Made by a program: the position numbers and the translations under genes
Assembly (NCBI RefSeq): GCF_014851395.1
Contig: NW_024040041.1
Span: 10,780,041 to 10,844,040, forward strand
Direction: 5' to 3'
Length of the DNA stretch: 64,000 nucleotides
Origin: Micropterus salmoides
Taxonomy: Eukaryota > Chordata > Actinopteri > Centrarchiformes > Centrarchidae
Notes under the pieces: generated by a model
Databases searched by the model: none
Told to the model about the DNA's origin: nothing
What the model saw: the letters and a program-made list of their open reading frames with translations, nothing else
In this document: positions 1 through 14,676 of the stretch, piece by piece
Position numbering within the stretch: the stretch's first letter is position 1
How the letters are laid out: every line of letters begins with the position of its first letter

Positions 1-859
1 TTAATAGTTACAGTTGCTACCCAGAGAGGCTGATAGGAGAAGTATGATTTATTCTCTTTCCAAAACCTAAAATAAGTCCAGAAAATTGTCGGCTGTGGAT
101 CTTTAATGTAATGTTAGTTAGCTAACTAACTTCCTACTCAATGGAACGTAATAAAGCCCTGCTGTTCTGCTTTTTAATGAGTGTAATAATGAATGGAGGC
201 CTACCCAGTGTTGATTGTTCATATCGTTGTCTTTTGTCTCAATCGTCGGGGGATGCGGTGGTTCACTTGTACTGTGTGATCGGTAGGCTTTGGTTTCTGT
301 CTTTCATTTTTTTCACGTCAGTCTGAGTCAGTTTGACAGCCTGAATACAACCTTCAAATGTATAATGCAAGTGCAAAGCTGTCTGCTTCTTTCTGAGATC
401 GCTTTTTCCAACTAATTTGACAATATTTCTCTGGGGAGCGCAGTGATAGACAGTGGCAGCGCCGACAGTTTGTCGAAGTTAGCAACAGCAATTAAGGGGG
501 GCGGGGCTTAGCAAAGGGTCAGCTGACCTTTTTTGTTGTTTAGGTATGAGCATGTGTTGGTGTGTTGTGGTTATTATATACTTATCAAAAGGTTATTTTC
601 TCACACACACTGTAAACAGATATTATTATTATAATAAATCTGATCATTCGTATAGCGGTATGGTTCTGAACTTTCTTTGCTCTGGAAGGCATTGGTTTGT
701 CAAGGTGATGGTCAAGAACATGGTTTTAAAACAGATATGAGATTCTTATTCAGCCGAGTTAACACTAGTGCAATGTATAGACAGTGTGCAAAAATTTTAT
801 TTTACCAATCCATTTGTTAATGTCGTTTTATTAGCTTATTATTAGTTATTATTTGCTTT

Positions 860-892
<33 letters not shown>

Positions 893-3390
893 ATACTAGA
901 TTCATTATAAGTCTATCCTCCTCTCAGGGGAAGGGAAAGGAAACTGTTAAGTTGTAAGGGAATGAGGTCAGCGTCACACATACACACTTGTACACACACC
1001 CTGAACACACACATTTTACAGGCATACACACAAACATCTTCGTTTCTTGTCTTGCTCTTTTCCTTTACATAGTCTTTGTCTGTTAAAACCTGTTGTCACA
1101 CATAAAGCAAAGAGGATTGTGTCACAGGACGTGCTGCTCAAAGATTAGAGCAACTATATTGTTGGGGGTGCCACATTTTAAGGAAGCTAGGGCCTGGGGT
1201 CCGAGCTATTATTCCCATTATGCATGTATACTTGACACAGCGCACACACCACAGTTTCAAAACTTTTATGTCGCTACATTGCAAAAGTAGTCTGATTATA
1301 AACTGAAAAAGAAAATACATTTAAATAATTAGTCCAAGTGCTTAAATAAGTTGTCTTTGCAACATAACCTGTGATATAGCCACAAAAGGGAACACATATT
1401 TGAAACAAATGTACTCTTCTACACATACACACACGTCAGACACTTTATGAGTCAATTCTGACATCAATTACCCAGGACCAGGGGTTGCGTTAACTGAATA
1501 TTCTTAGTCAATGATTGGATTCTGAAAGAAAAATCTAAAGGCCCACCATCATTTTGACAGATTAAGACTAAGGGCGTAACGGTAACTCACATGCAACAAC
1601 AACAACACATGTCAATAACCACATGCTGACCACCTGTAGCAGTCCAGCTGGACATGGGGCACAAAATCAACTGTTTGTCGTAACTTCTTTATTTGTTCAT
1701 TTCTTCATGAGGAAATATACATTTTCGGCCACAGTCACATGTATGACCGCTTTGTCTAGCTGGCATTAGCCATCACTTTGGTAGACTATATTGCTACATA
1801 ACCTGGCTTTTGCAAAATGTCATGGCAGCTGAGTGTTCAAAGCTTCTTTAGAAAGCCCAATAATTGTGATGTGGTTGACAAACGAGGTGAAAAAAGAGGG
1901 ATTGATAGGTGGAGGGTGAAGGACAAGAAAGTAATACTGATAATGTTCATCAGCCAGTGGCAGCTAATGTTGTGGGGGAAGCAAGTGGCAGCAAGGAGGT
2001 AAAAATCATTCATCTGCTTTGTCTGGTGACATGAAAAGTGTCTTTGTTTATCTGTTCTCCCCATGCCCTTATAGATGCATAATCTGTAAATTCTGTATAC
2101 TAAATGTAATTGTGATTGAGTGGTTTTTGAAAATGAAATGCTATTAAATAAGCTATTTGTGTCATTATCATTAAAAAATGTCTGCTGTTGCCTGCTACAA
2201 TCACACATTCCCTGAAAACATTTTATAACCTTCTTCCTTGTTTTCTGTTTACTTCTCCATCTTCAATTAACTATCTCACTTATTTTTGCAGATAATCTAC
2301 CACATCATTTCAATATTCTCTGGTTCTCTTTAGCTCAAATCAGAAAACACAGGTCGGCCTACACGCCTGTAGGCTACTCAGGAGAGAGACTGCACTTCTT
2401 TGACCAAGCATTCATTTTTATGGCGATTTGGAGGTGACAGCAACAACATGACTTTTTTCCCCTGACTTTCCTGACTTTACCCTTTCAAGAAGTACTCAAG
2501 CAATATAGCATCACATTGCTATATAACACTGTTGGATTCACGATGGCCAGTTTAAAAAAAGGGATCAAAATGGATGCTGCAGAACCAGAGATGTAGTCTT
2601 TTTATCACACACATTCTTCTTTCTAGTCAAAACATGGTGCCTACATTACCCACAATACAACTAGACCACTTGAGTTCAGTCTGAGATTCGGGTGTGTTAT
2701 GCTAGTAGCGGCTAATGTAGCCTCTAGTCGCTAGCCTCAAGCAGAGATGAGAAGGTAAGATTACTTCTTTCTAACTCCACTCCTACTGATTTTTCTTTTT
2801 AATTTTCAAACTAGTTTTCAGACCCAACCAATGCTGACTCACATGACATCACTTGAAGCATTTTATCAGATTCCACACAGCTCTCTCTGGAGCCACAAAA
2901 GGCCTCATGCAAGTTTTTTTCTGATTTTGATATGGAGTTTCCCTCACTGGAGACATTAGTATAGCCCCCATAACACCAAGCCTGGTGAACAAAAGTCCCT
3001 TTTCTTGCTGCCACAACTTACAAGCTTAATGGAGCGGTATGAAATGGATGCATATTGTTAAAATGTCTGTAATTAGTTAATCATGCACACACAACTGTAA
3101 ATGGGAACGCGACACACGAAAGCAGATTGAGGGACCCACAGTAATGTTGGCCATGTTAATGGACTCTGTTAGGCATATTGATGAACACTAAAACGTGAGC
3201 AACCCCATTCTGATGTATTGTTTTTTTTTTATTGTTTTCAGTATGATGTGGTAATCTGATGTATATGTTCTTGTGCAATAATGACTGTAAAAATTTAGTA
3301 GGTCAATTTATGATTATAATGAGTAAGGCTCACACAGGCACTTGGGGCAGCGTTTAGGGTCCATTGGGTTTAGCAGGAGGGCACACACGT
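1..3390. other. Non-coding, no gene seen
   Basis: AT-rich unique-looking DNA with one TG microsatellite. Open frames are at most ~120 codons, have no family motifs and overlap on both strands. A short frame at 1817-2002 begins MSWQLSVQSFFRKPN, vaguely like the start of some transposon-derived proteins, but it stops and has no continuation. Confidence 0.6.
862..891. repeat. TG microsatellite
   Basis: An uninterrupted TG run of about 30 bases. Confidence 0.97.
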
Positions 3391-3393
3391 CAG

Positions 3394-3822
3394 TCAGAAG
3401 ATGTAAACAGCCTGCTGTACGTAACCACAAAAATCTGCTGATGTGCTTGTGTTTCCGTATTTCCAAGTAAGCAAAAGTGATAAAAAGATGTATAAACAAT
3501 GCCACACAAATGTATGATGAATGTGTAGCTATAACAGACTGTCGGTAATGCAGAAATTAGATATATCTTGCAGTTTTGCAAGTGAAATGAGATGACATGT
3601 TGTGTCAAACAGTACATTAGCGAGTATGCTAATGAGGAAATCAGTACTATAGCCACCTGTAGCCTTCTAAATATCAGTTGTGTGTCCACAGAATATTATC
3701 AGTGTGTGTTTTCAGTGTTAGAGTGAAAGTAGACATACATAGACAATGTTTATAACATAGTCAGAAGACATAAACAACCTGCTGTAGGTAGCCACAACGT
3801 TCTGCTGATGTCTTTGTGTTTC
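3394..3822 (+). repeat. Pair of diverged ~65-base direct repeats
   Basis: TCAGAAGATGTAAACAGCCT begins unit 1 (about 3394-3458). TCAGAAGACATAAACAACCT begins unit 2 (about 3761-3822). Both continue through a GCTGTA-GTA-CCACAA core to TCTGCTGATG and TTGTGTTTC. The units are 367 bases apart. Confidence 0.75.
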
Positions 3823-4859
3823 TAGAGGGAGTATAGAGAAAAGAAAGTAAAGGAATTGATTTTAGACTTATGCACGCCTGGAAGTCCCTTGTGTCCTTGT
3901 GTGCAACAATATTATTAAATTTTGTCTAGAACAAAACACTGTCTGAAAATGATGGCACTGACAGCAGCAGCATTTTTCTGATGTAGCATCTGGAGCTAAT
4001 TTGAACTACTTTATATTCGGTTGGAAAGTTTAATTTATAACAAGTCAACATCTTTTATAGATCATCATATGTTTTCTATGTAAAATTGTAATCTGTAAAG
4101 TAACTATACTAAAATCAAAAAGTACAATTATTCCCTCTCTGGAAGATACAGTATAACCACCAAGACGCTACTACGCCACTGATTTTAACATACATTTCTG
4201 GTGCATTCACCTTCGTTTGTAAGTCAGTCCTTATTCATCTCTTCACCTTGTGTTCTCTCATTCTCTCTCCCATTTCCTGACCACAGCCGCTTTCTTTCAC
4301 TCTCTCCACACCCAGCATCCATCTTTCTCCAACTTCTTTTCTAAAAACACAAATTTTTGTCACAAGTTCACAGCTAACACCTGCAGAGTCCAACACCTCA
4401 ACAACAACACAATAGTAGGATTTGATAAAGAAGTGAGATTATATGGGAAACAAGGAAATGGGTACAAGTGCAGTGATGAGAGAGAAGAAGATGACATTAT
4501 ACTGCAAAACTCTTCTTACAGCTACACCAACTAGAAATGTTGAAGAACGACTCACACACATACACAGATCAAAGCGTCCCCCTGCACAAACCACAGGTGG
4601 TTTTGCACAAGAATGTTTAATTAATTTATGCATATTCTGTTGACACTCAAAGAAGCTTGATGCACTTGTTCTTATTACAATGAATCTGGCTGACAGTGGA
4701 TAGTTTTGCAAATTTCATTTAATGTCTGCACCAGTTATAAAACTGTCAGACTACAAATTATTCTTTTCTTTTGCTCCTTTTTTTTCACAACTGTAGATGA
4801 TGACATCTATGTTAACAAATAGGCCATGTTCAAAAGTCTCGGTCAGTGTAGCCCATTTA

Positions 4860-5225
4860 AATCCTTTTGTTGGAGATAAGATAGAATACTGCGAGTGCTG
4901 GGAAAGAACAGTTGTTATAAGGAAAGAGCATTAGCTAATCAAACTGAGCAGGGCCAGAGTCTTTTCTTCATGTTGGAGGAAATCACTTATCAGGAAATTG
5001 AGTTATTGTTGCGAGAGGGAGCTGAGAGAGAATCATCTAATTAGAGACTGGGAATTTGAGGTTATTCCCTGCGCTCAGCGACCTCTTGTGCACAGATGCA
5101 CAGTAATTGATCTTTTTGTGCTTTGTCAGCTTTTCTTTAACATGATGCATGCATGTGCTCAAGTCCTATTAATGAATAATCAGGTTAGTGAGTGCTGCAT
5201 GCATCACTGAACAACAGATGTCCTA
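4860..5225. promoter_or_regulatory. Candidate conserved non-coding element
   Basis: The stretch is free of simple repeats and recognised mobile elements. It is dense in homeodomain/POU-like words (CATTAGCTAATCAAA, ATCATCTAATTAGAG, AGTAATTGATC, CATGATGCATGCATG, TTAATGAATAATC). This texture is typical of vertebrate developmental enhancers, but nothing here proves conservation. Confidence 0.3.
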
Positions 5226-5746
5226 TTCTTATTGCGCACGCGTTTCAATTTAATGAGATTTCTCTTATCTATTACTTTCAATGACTGGCTTCCTAACTGG
5301 TGAACAAGTCAAAATATACGACGGGATGCTGCAACGCTTTGTTTCTGTTAACATAATTAGGAAATGTTGTTAGAAATGTATCTGACAAATCTCAATATGC
5401 TGATACTGAATCCGAGCCAGTGCCACAACCGCAATACAAAGGTGGCTGCAGATTTTGCCATTAAAGAATAAGGTTAGCGTTCTATATTTGTCTACTTACG
5501 GCTATAAGCCAAATCATGTTATTACTTAGCCATAGAGCTCCATTGTTGTCCAAAAACTATTAACAAGAGTCTGCAGCCACACTAGTGGCTCTGTATGGCA
5601 GTACAAAAGGCTGACGGGAATGGCATTAGTTAGTTAGTACACTATGGGAACGCCTCTGGGCGTGGCAGGGCTGAATCATGAATGAAACTACTCCAATCCT
5701 ATTGGTGTTGCTAGGACGGTAGCGTGTGACGGCATAACTGGAGGCG

Positions 5747-5754
5747 TATATAAG
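5747..5754 (+). promoter_or_regulatory. TATA-box-like motif of the DIRS element
   Basis: TATATAAG lies 63 bases upstream of the gag ATG inside the terminal region, a natural position for the element's own promoter. Activity today is doubtful because the element is broken. Confidence 0.45.
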
Positions 5755-5816
5755 CACACCGGCACACCCCTCTTCCCTGTTCGGGAGCCCGTTTCTCAGC
5801 TTCTCCCGCCCGAGGT

Positions 5817-6740
5817 ATGAGTCCGGAGAGGCTCGCACAGTCTGATTCTGAGGAGTTGGACATGCTTAGCATCATGGAGGATGACTTCCGGGAGCTGAGC
5901 TGACGTCATCAGTCTGCGCTCAGCTACAATGAACTATTGGAGGTGGTGACGCGGGCTGTGGTCAAGTTGAATATTGATTGGCCACAGGCGGTGCAGGAGT
6001 AGCGGGCCGGCAGTAAACTAAATGAGCGTTTTCTGCAGCACCGCGCGCCGCCCCCACACCGGTCCTTGCCATTCTTTCCTGATTTGCACAATGAGTTGTG
6101 TAAATCATGGAATAAACCCTTTCCTGAACAGCTGACTAAGCAGCGCGGCTACAGAGCAATGCCTCGGGTTGAGGAGGCATTAGCAAGCTACCTTTCTCCC
6201 ACCCTAGCGTCATCCCTCAAGACGCCGGCGCTGCCCACCAAGCCATGTCGGGTGACATCCACTCTGGTGGCCAAGGCTTATATAGCGGCGGGTCGAGCTG
6301 GTGCAAGCCTGCACACTATGGCCATCCTGCAGGCATACCAGGCCGATCTGCTGAAGGACTGTGACCAAGGGGGGGCCCCTCTGAGGAGGATATAGCCGAG
6401 CTTCGTAGAGCTACAGATTTAGCACTTTGAGTCACTAAGGAGACGACCCGTTCCATTGGCCGCTCCATGGCAGCATTGGTGGCCACGGAGCGCCATTTGT
6501 GGCTCAACCTCTCGGGCATCCAGGAGAAGGAAAAGGCCTTCCTCCTTGGTGCACCCCTCACGACTACTGGTGAGGCAGTGGACACTGTCGTCAGCAGGTT
6601 CAAGCACGTCAAAACGCAGGGAGAGGCGTTTGAGCAGTATCTTCCCCGCCGGTCTGGGTCCAGGACGGCGACGGCTGAAGAAAGATGAGCTCAGCCCTCG
6701 TCTAGCTCCTACCGCCAGAGCCAAAAGCGAAGCGTCTTAG
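5817..6740 (+). pseudogene. DIRS-type gag pseudogene
   Basis: Reading from ATG 5817, the frame holds FFPDLHNELCKSW, then a Lys-Pro-Cys-Arg segment, AYIAAGRAGASLHTMAILQ, ELRRATDLAL and ERHLWLNL. These blocks match gag proteins of fish DIRS elements as I know them. In-frame stops lie at 5901 (TGA), about 6000 (TAG) and about 6427 (TGA in the ATDLAL-VTKE segment, where Arg is expected, so CGA to TGA decay is likely). A frameshift falls at the G/C run near 6368-6380. The reading resumes as IGRSMAALVATERHLWLNLS. The serine/arginine-rich tail fades near 6740, next to a hAT insertion. Gag of this class is thought to coat the RNA; this copy cannot make it. Confidence 0.7.
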
Positions 6741-6757
6741 CCAGGATGGGCAGGTAC

Positions 6758-7139
6758 TAGGGCTGTCCCTGACTAAGGATTTACATAGTCGAATCAGAAT
6801 TGTCAAGTCCTGCCTATAGTCGACTGATAGTTGAATCATGTGTGCTTTTGTGTGTGGGGATTGTGTGCGGGGGGGTTTACACACGGTAGCTCAGCTTTAA
6901 TCTTGAGAAGCTGCAGAGCTGCAGTCTCTATTCATTCAACTCACTGTAAATATCCAGCTAAACTGAGGCTTTTTGAAGACCCTTTTCTCTCTCTCTCTCT
7001 CTCACCTGCCATTCACTGGACTTGTGTGAGTTTTCCGTGCATGCCGTGCATCCTCTTCCCCCTCCTCCTACCCCCCCCAGATTGACTATGAGACTGCCCA
7101 TCGAAGCATCGAATCTTTGACTATTGGGGGTCAGCCCTG
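6758..7139. mobile_element. hAT-type non-autonomous element (382 bp) with 8-bp target duplication
   Basis: The 5' end TAGGGCTGTCCC and the inverted 3' end (reverse complement CAGGGCTGACCCC) form short terminal inverted repeats. Exact 8-bp duplications GCAGGTAC flank it at 6750-6757 and 7140-7147. Eight-base duplications and CAGGGCTG-type ends are the hAT signature. There is no transposase, so it must have moved in trans. The inside has a TC run and no open frame of note. Confidence 0.88.
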
Positions 7140-7147
7140 GCAGGTAC

Positions 7148-9380
7148 ATACGATTTCCACATACTCGGGATGCACAGAATGAAACAAACCAAGGTTTTTA
7201 GGCAGTGGCTGCTTTGCCTCCTGACTCTCCATGGCGGAAACCATTAAAACACACAAAACCCTCATTTAAATACTGCCACCTTCATTGTGTTTGCTCCTGT
7301 TGTCATTGACGCAATAATTCTTACTTAATCACCCAGGTACTACAACAGGTATTACAATAACGTGCAATATTTTAGAATGCACACACAATTTAGTACTCTT
7401 TAATCGGGGGGTTAGTAAATCCGGCCACATATATATTTTGTCTGTTTTTTAACAAAGAAATTTTAATCGCAGAGACAATTGGACTCCTCTGATGGAGGAG
7501 CAGTGTTTACTTCTGTAGCATTAAGGCACAATAGGGACACTGGAAAGCCCCCGTGCGGGCTGTCTGTATAGCTTGCCTGCACAGAATTGATTTCCAATAC
7601 ATGTGTCAGCAGAGAGGGGGATTTGTGCAGCTAGCTCTCAGGCCTACCACAGATACCTACAGCAGAGCATGTGAATACAGAGCTGGCAGTAATGCTGCAA
7701 ATTAAAACGCAACACTTTTTTGTTTTCATTTCTGTGGAGAAAGACTGTGTGAGTGCATATCATATGTCTCAGTGTGGTTTTTGAGAATCATCATGAATGA
7801 CAACAGAAGATTATTCAACTGTTATTCTCCCATCGCCACCTCGGACTGTCATCAGTTGTCATGGCGCTCACCGCACCAGTAAAACAAATGTTCTAAGTTT
7901 TTTGTGTTATTCCTGCATCTGTGGTGCCTTGCTGTTTGAAGTGACCAACAGTTTTGCCTCAAATGCAATTTCTCTCTCTCTCTCTCTCTCTCTCACTCCC
8001 TCTTTCCTCTACTCTATCCTCCTGCTTGTTATCCTGATCACCACCACAGCATGAAAACATTGTAAATACTGACCTGATCACTGCTGCTGTCATGTTGTAA
8101 ATTAAAGAGCTCTGTGCCTACAAAGAAAGAGATAAAACTGGATGAATAAACAGCATCTGTCAGCAAGCCAAAGTATTACACACATTTACCCCTTTCTCAA
8201 TAAAATTTAAAAATCATGTACAGATTGCAATGAACTCATAACAAAATATGTTTCTGTTAAGCCTGTTTTCTCTGTTTGTTACAGTTTAGACATTGTTGAA
8301 TGTGGAGCTATGTTGTCTTTACAGGAGGCAGTTGTTATTGACAGATGGCTGAATGTTCTCAGAATATCCTCATTTTCTGTTATGCTCTGTTGATGGCATA
8401 AATTGCATTTAAAATCTCCTGACAGGAAAGGAAATTACTTCCCTCTACACCCCTTTTATGTATTCCCAACAAATAAATATATCACAACTATCACATTTCA
8501 AACAAAGCCTGTCAAACAGAGTGCCATCTCTCCTGTTTTCATAGCACGCGTGTCCTTCACAATGTTTCATGTTAATAAACACTGTGTTGTTAAGGGTGTT
8601 TACTGACATGTGGTAATTGGCTTTTAGACACGGATGCTGTTTATCTTGAAGAATCTCTGCTAAGCGGGTAAATCAGTGATTGGGTGGATGATGGCATCCA
8701 TCCTCCACGTGCTGAAAAAATGGGGATGGTAATTCAAAAAATGTGAACACACTTTGTCTCAGGCGTCGCAGACATTGATCTTTTTGTTGCCTGTTCCCTG
8801 CACTCCTGCCCCAACACATTCAGCAGTCTCATAGACCAACTCGTCCTCTCACATAATCCACTCTATGACATATACAGTAAGTCGGGTTTAACTTTAAATG
8901 GGGGGAGGGGGATTTCGGAAATCCAGTGGAGGCTACGGCTTTAAATAGAGCATTCTATCACTGCTCCTCTCTTTTCCACCATTGTTTGCAAACCAATAAA
9001 TCACAATCAACAGTCCGATATCACCATACACTGTGTATAAAAAAGGATAGCACGCACAAGTCTCGTAGATGTCGGCCTGAGACCATATGTTGGAATTATA
9101 TTTATAGCTTGGGAAAAGCAACCAGTATGCAGCGGTGTGTTTACAGCTAACAGCTGATGGAGTTACGCTAAATACTGGGTCTGGAGTTGTTGTTTTAAGT
9201 TTTCATCAGTCAGGAGGTTTCTACAAGGCACTGAAGTCGTTCCCCTCTTCTTCAAAACAAATGGACCAACTTATTACAACAGGTAAAATAGCTTGTTAAA
9301 AATCCCGTTCCTCCGACGCTCATGCTGACACAGGCGTGAGTGCTGCCAGCTGATCTGCAGCTCTTGTCGGCTGGAAATGT
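7148..9380. other. Non-coding, no gene seen
   Basis: No recognised mobile element beyond the TC run. The sequence around 8270-8720 is unique and repeat-free and could include regulatory DNA, but I see nothing specific. Confidence 0.55.
7968..7995. repeat. TC microsatellite
   Basis: About 25 bases of TC within AT-rich DNA. A similar short run lies near 6987-7003 inside the hAT element. Confidence 0.9.
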
Positions 9381-9385
9381 TTTAA

Positions 9386-10145
9386 AGAGGTCATATTATG
9401 CTCATTTTCATCATTTTATTTAGGGGTTGTACCAGAACAGGTTTACATGGTTTCCTTTTAAAAAAAAACACCATATTTTTGTCCTACTGCACCATGCTGC
9501 AGCATCCTCTTTTCACCTTGTGTGTTCAAGGCTTCGTTTTAGCTATGGAGTGATACATCTTGTCTGTAAATGATCTTTCTTGGCCGTTGCTCATGCACAG
9601 TTCTTAGTTACGGACTACTAGCCAATCAGAAGCAGAGAAGGGCAGGTAAACACAGCTTCGGTTTAGCTGTACATGTTCTCCTTACCACCTTAGCAACATG
9701 GACAGGAGCAAGAGTTTCAAAGTGGTGAGTTATTAATTTGTTAGTTTTAACTGAGCTCTGTCTCTATATCACTGTAACAACTTATGTCCATTGACTGCCT
9801 GGAGGGTAGCTAGTATTTGGAAGGGAGAGCAGAGTTGTGTGCTGCAGCTTAGTATTTTTCCACCGGTGTTTTTGAGGGCGTGTTGGAGTAGCCGCTTGGT
9901 GAGCGTTATATGAGGCGCATTTTGCTGAAAACTGCACAGAAAACTCTGCTCTGAACTGCCTGAAAACAGCTCGTTTGTAGGATGAAAGGGAAGTGGCTGG
10001 ACTACAAACGAGCTGTTTTCAGGCAGTTCAGAGCAGAGTTTTCTGTGTGAGACTTTTTCACTTTGCAAACCTATTACATGCACAAAAAAAGATATATAAC
10101 TCAATAAAGGAGAGGGAAAAAGCCAGAAAGCATAATATGACCTCT
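9386..10145. mobile_element. TTAA-flanked non-autonomous DNA transposon, copy 1 (760 bp)
   Basis: The ends share a perfect 17-bp inverted repeat, AGAGGTCATATTATGCT. TTAA precedes it at 9382-9385; the base group after the right end is TATA, probably a mutated TTAA. Copy 2 at 57298-58708 shares both ends and inner blocks such as the segment containing CCAATCAGAAGCAGAGAAGG. TTAA duplication points to the piggyBac or Kolobok superfamily; I cannot choose. No transposase is present. Confidence 0.85.
9935..10047. repeat. Perfect 46-bp inverted repeat with 21-base spacer
   Basis: The left arm 9935-9980 is the exact reverse complement of the right arm 10002-10047. The right arm corresponds to single-copy sequence in the related element near 58536-58583, so the left arm is the extra part. 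RNA from either strand could fold into a long hairpin. Confidence 0.95.
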
Positions 10146-11040
10146 TATATGATCCTTTTATTGTGGCCAGCCCAAGGCACACCTGTGCAATACCCATGCT
10201 GTCTAACAGGTGGATGGATTATCTCAGCAAAGGAGAAGTGCTCACTAACACAGATTTTTTACAGATCTGTGAACAACATTTGAGCGAAATAGGCCTTTTG
10301 TGTACATAGAGAAAGTCTTAGATCTTTGAGTTCAGCTGATGATGAATTGGGGCAAAAACAAAAGTGTTGCGTTTATAATTTTGTTCAGTGTAGTTTGTTG
10401 CAGCTCAATACAAGCGCTCTGTGATAAATTCTGCCTCAGTTTTTTAATCATATTGTCAGAAATGTATAAATTAAATTATATGTTTATTATTGAGATCCTG
10501 GTTAAAGGTGGTGTTGTACTGGACTACATTTTTAGCTGCAACATATGTCTTCATTTAGGTCCACAATAATGCACCTTTCACTGACTCTCAGGTAAATGTG
10601 ACCAGCGTTGACCATCTCATTTTAAGAAGAGATACACAGTAATTGTGAAGGGCTTTTTTTATGTTGAGTGTTTTACAGTTTTTAAAGCAACTATGAAAGT
10701 TATATTAAAATCCCCATCTATTTGAGTTAACTTTATCTCATTTTCTAACCCTTAACTGGAACAGGATGAAATTGTAGCAGTGATGAATTCAAGAAAAAAA
10801 AACTGTAGATCCATCCCATCAGCATATTTTTGTGCTCATAACAGTGATGAGAGAGACTGTCCTACTTACAACTATTTTTAATTGGTTTCCCTTCATTTCT
10901 GCATGTGTCTCACGTCATGCAGTCAGTACAGAGACTAACATTTCCAGCATCTGACACAAAGCGAAATGTGACTGCAAGCAGCTGAATCAATGCTCATCGA
11001 CAACCAAGCAGTAAAACTGAACACACATTCCCCGGCTTAG

Positions 11041-14631
<3,591 letters not shown>

Positions 14632-14674
<43 letters not shown>
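14632..14674. repeat. CA microsatellite
   Basis: About 43 bases of pure CA. Confidence 0.97.

Positions 14675-14676
<2 letters not shown>

Larger units (their letters stand above)
5640..6750 (+). mobile_element. 5' part of a DIRS-type tyrosine-recombinase retrotransposon (remnant)
   Basis: The segment has a promoter-like 5' end, then a decayed gag frame in one orientation. No reverse transcriptase, RNase H or tyrosine recombinase follows, so only the left end survives. It is more GC-rich than its neighbours. The left boundary is set where the CpG-containing terminal sequence (ACTATGGGAACGCC) begins after GTTAGTTAG. DIRS elements usually target GTT-like sites, which fits but does not prove the boundary. 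Confidence 0.7.

Noticed and set aside
9769..10197. 142-codon minus-strand frame
   Set aside because: It spans the hairpin and right end of the TTAA element; it is not conserved in copy 2.
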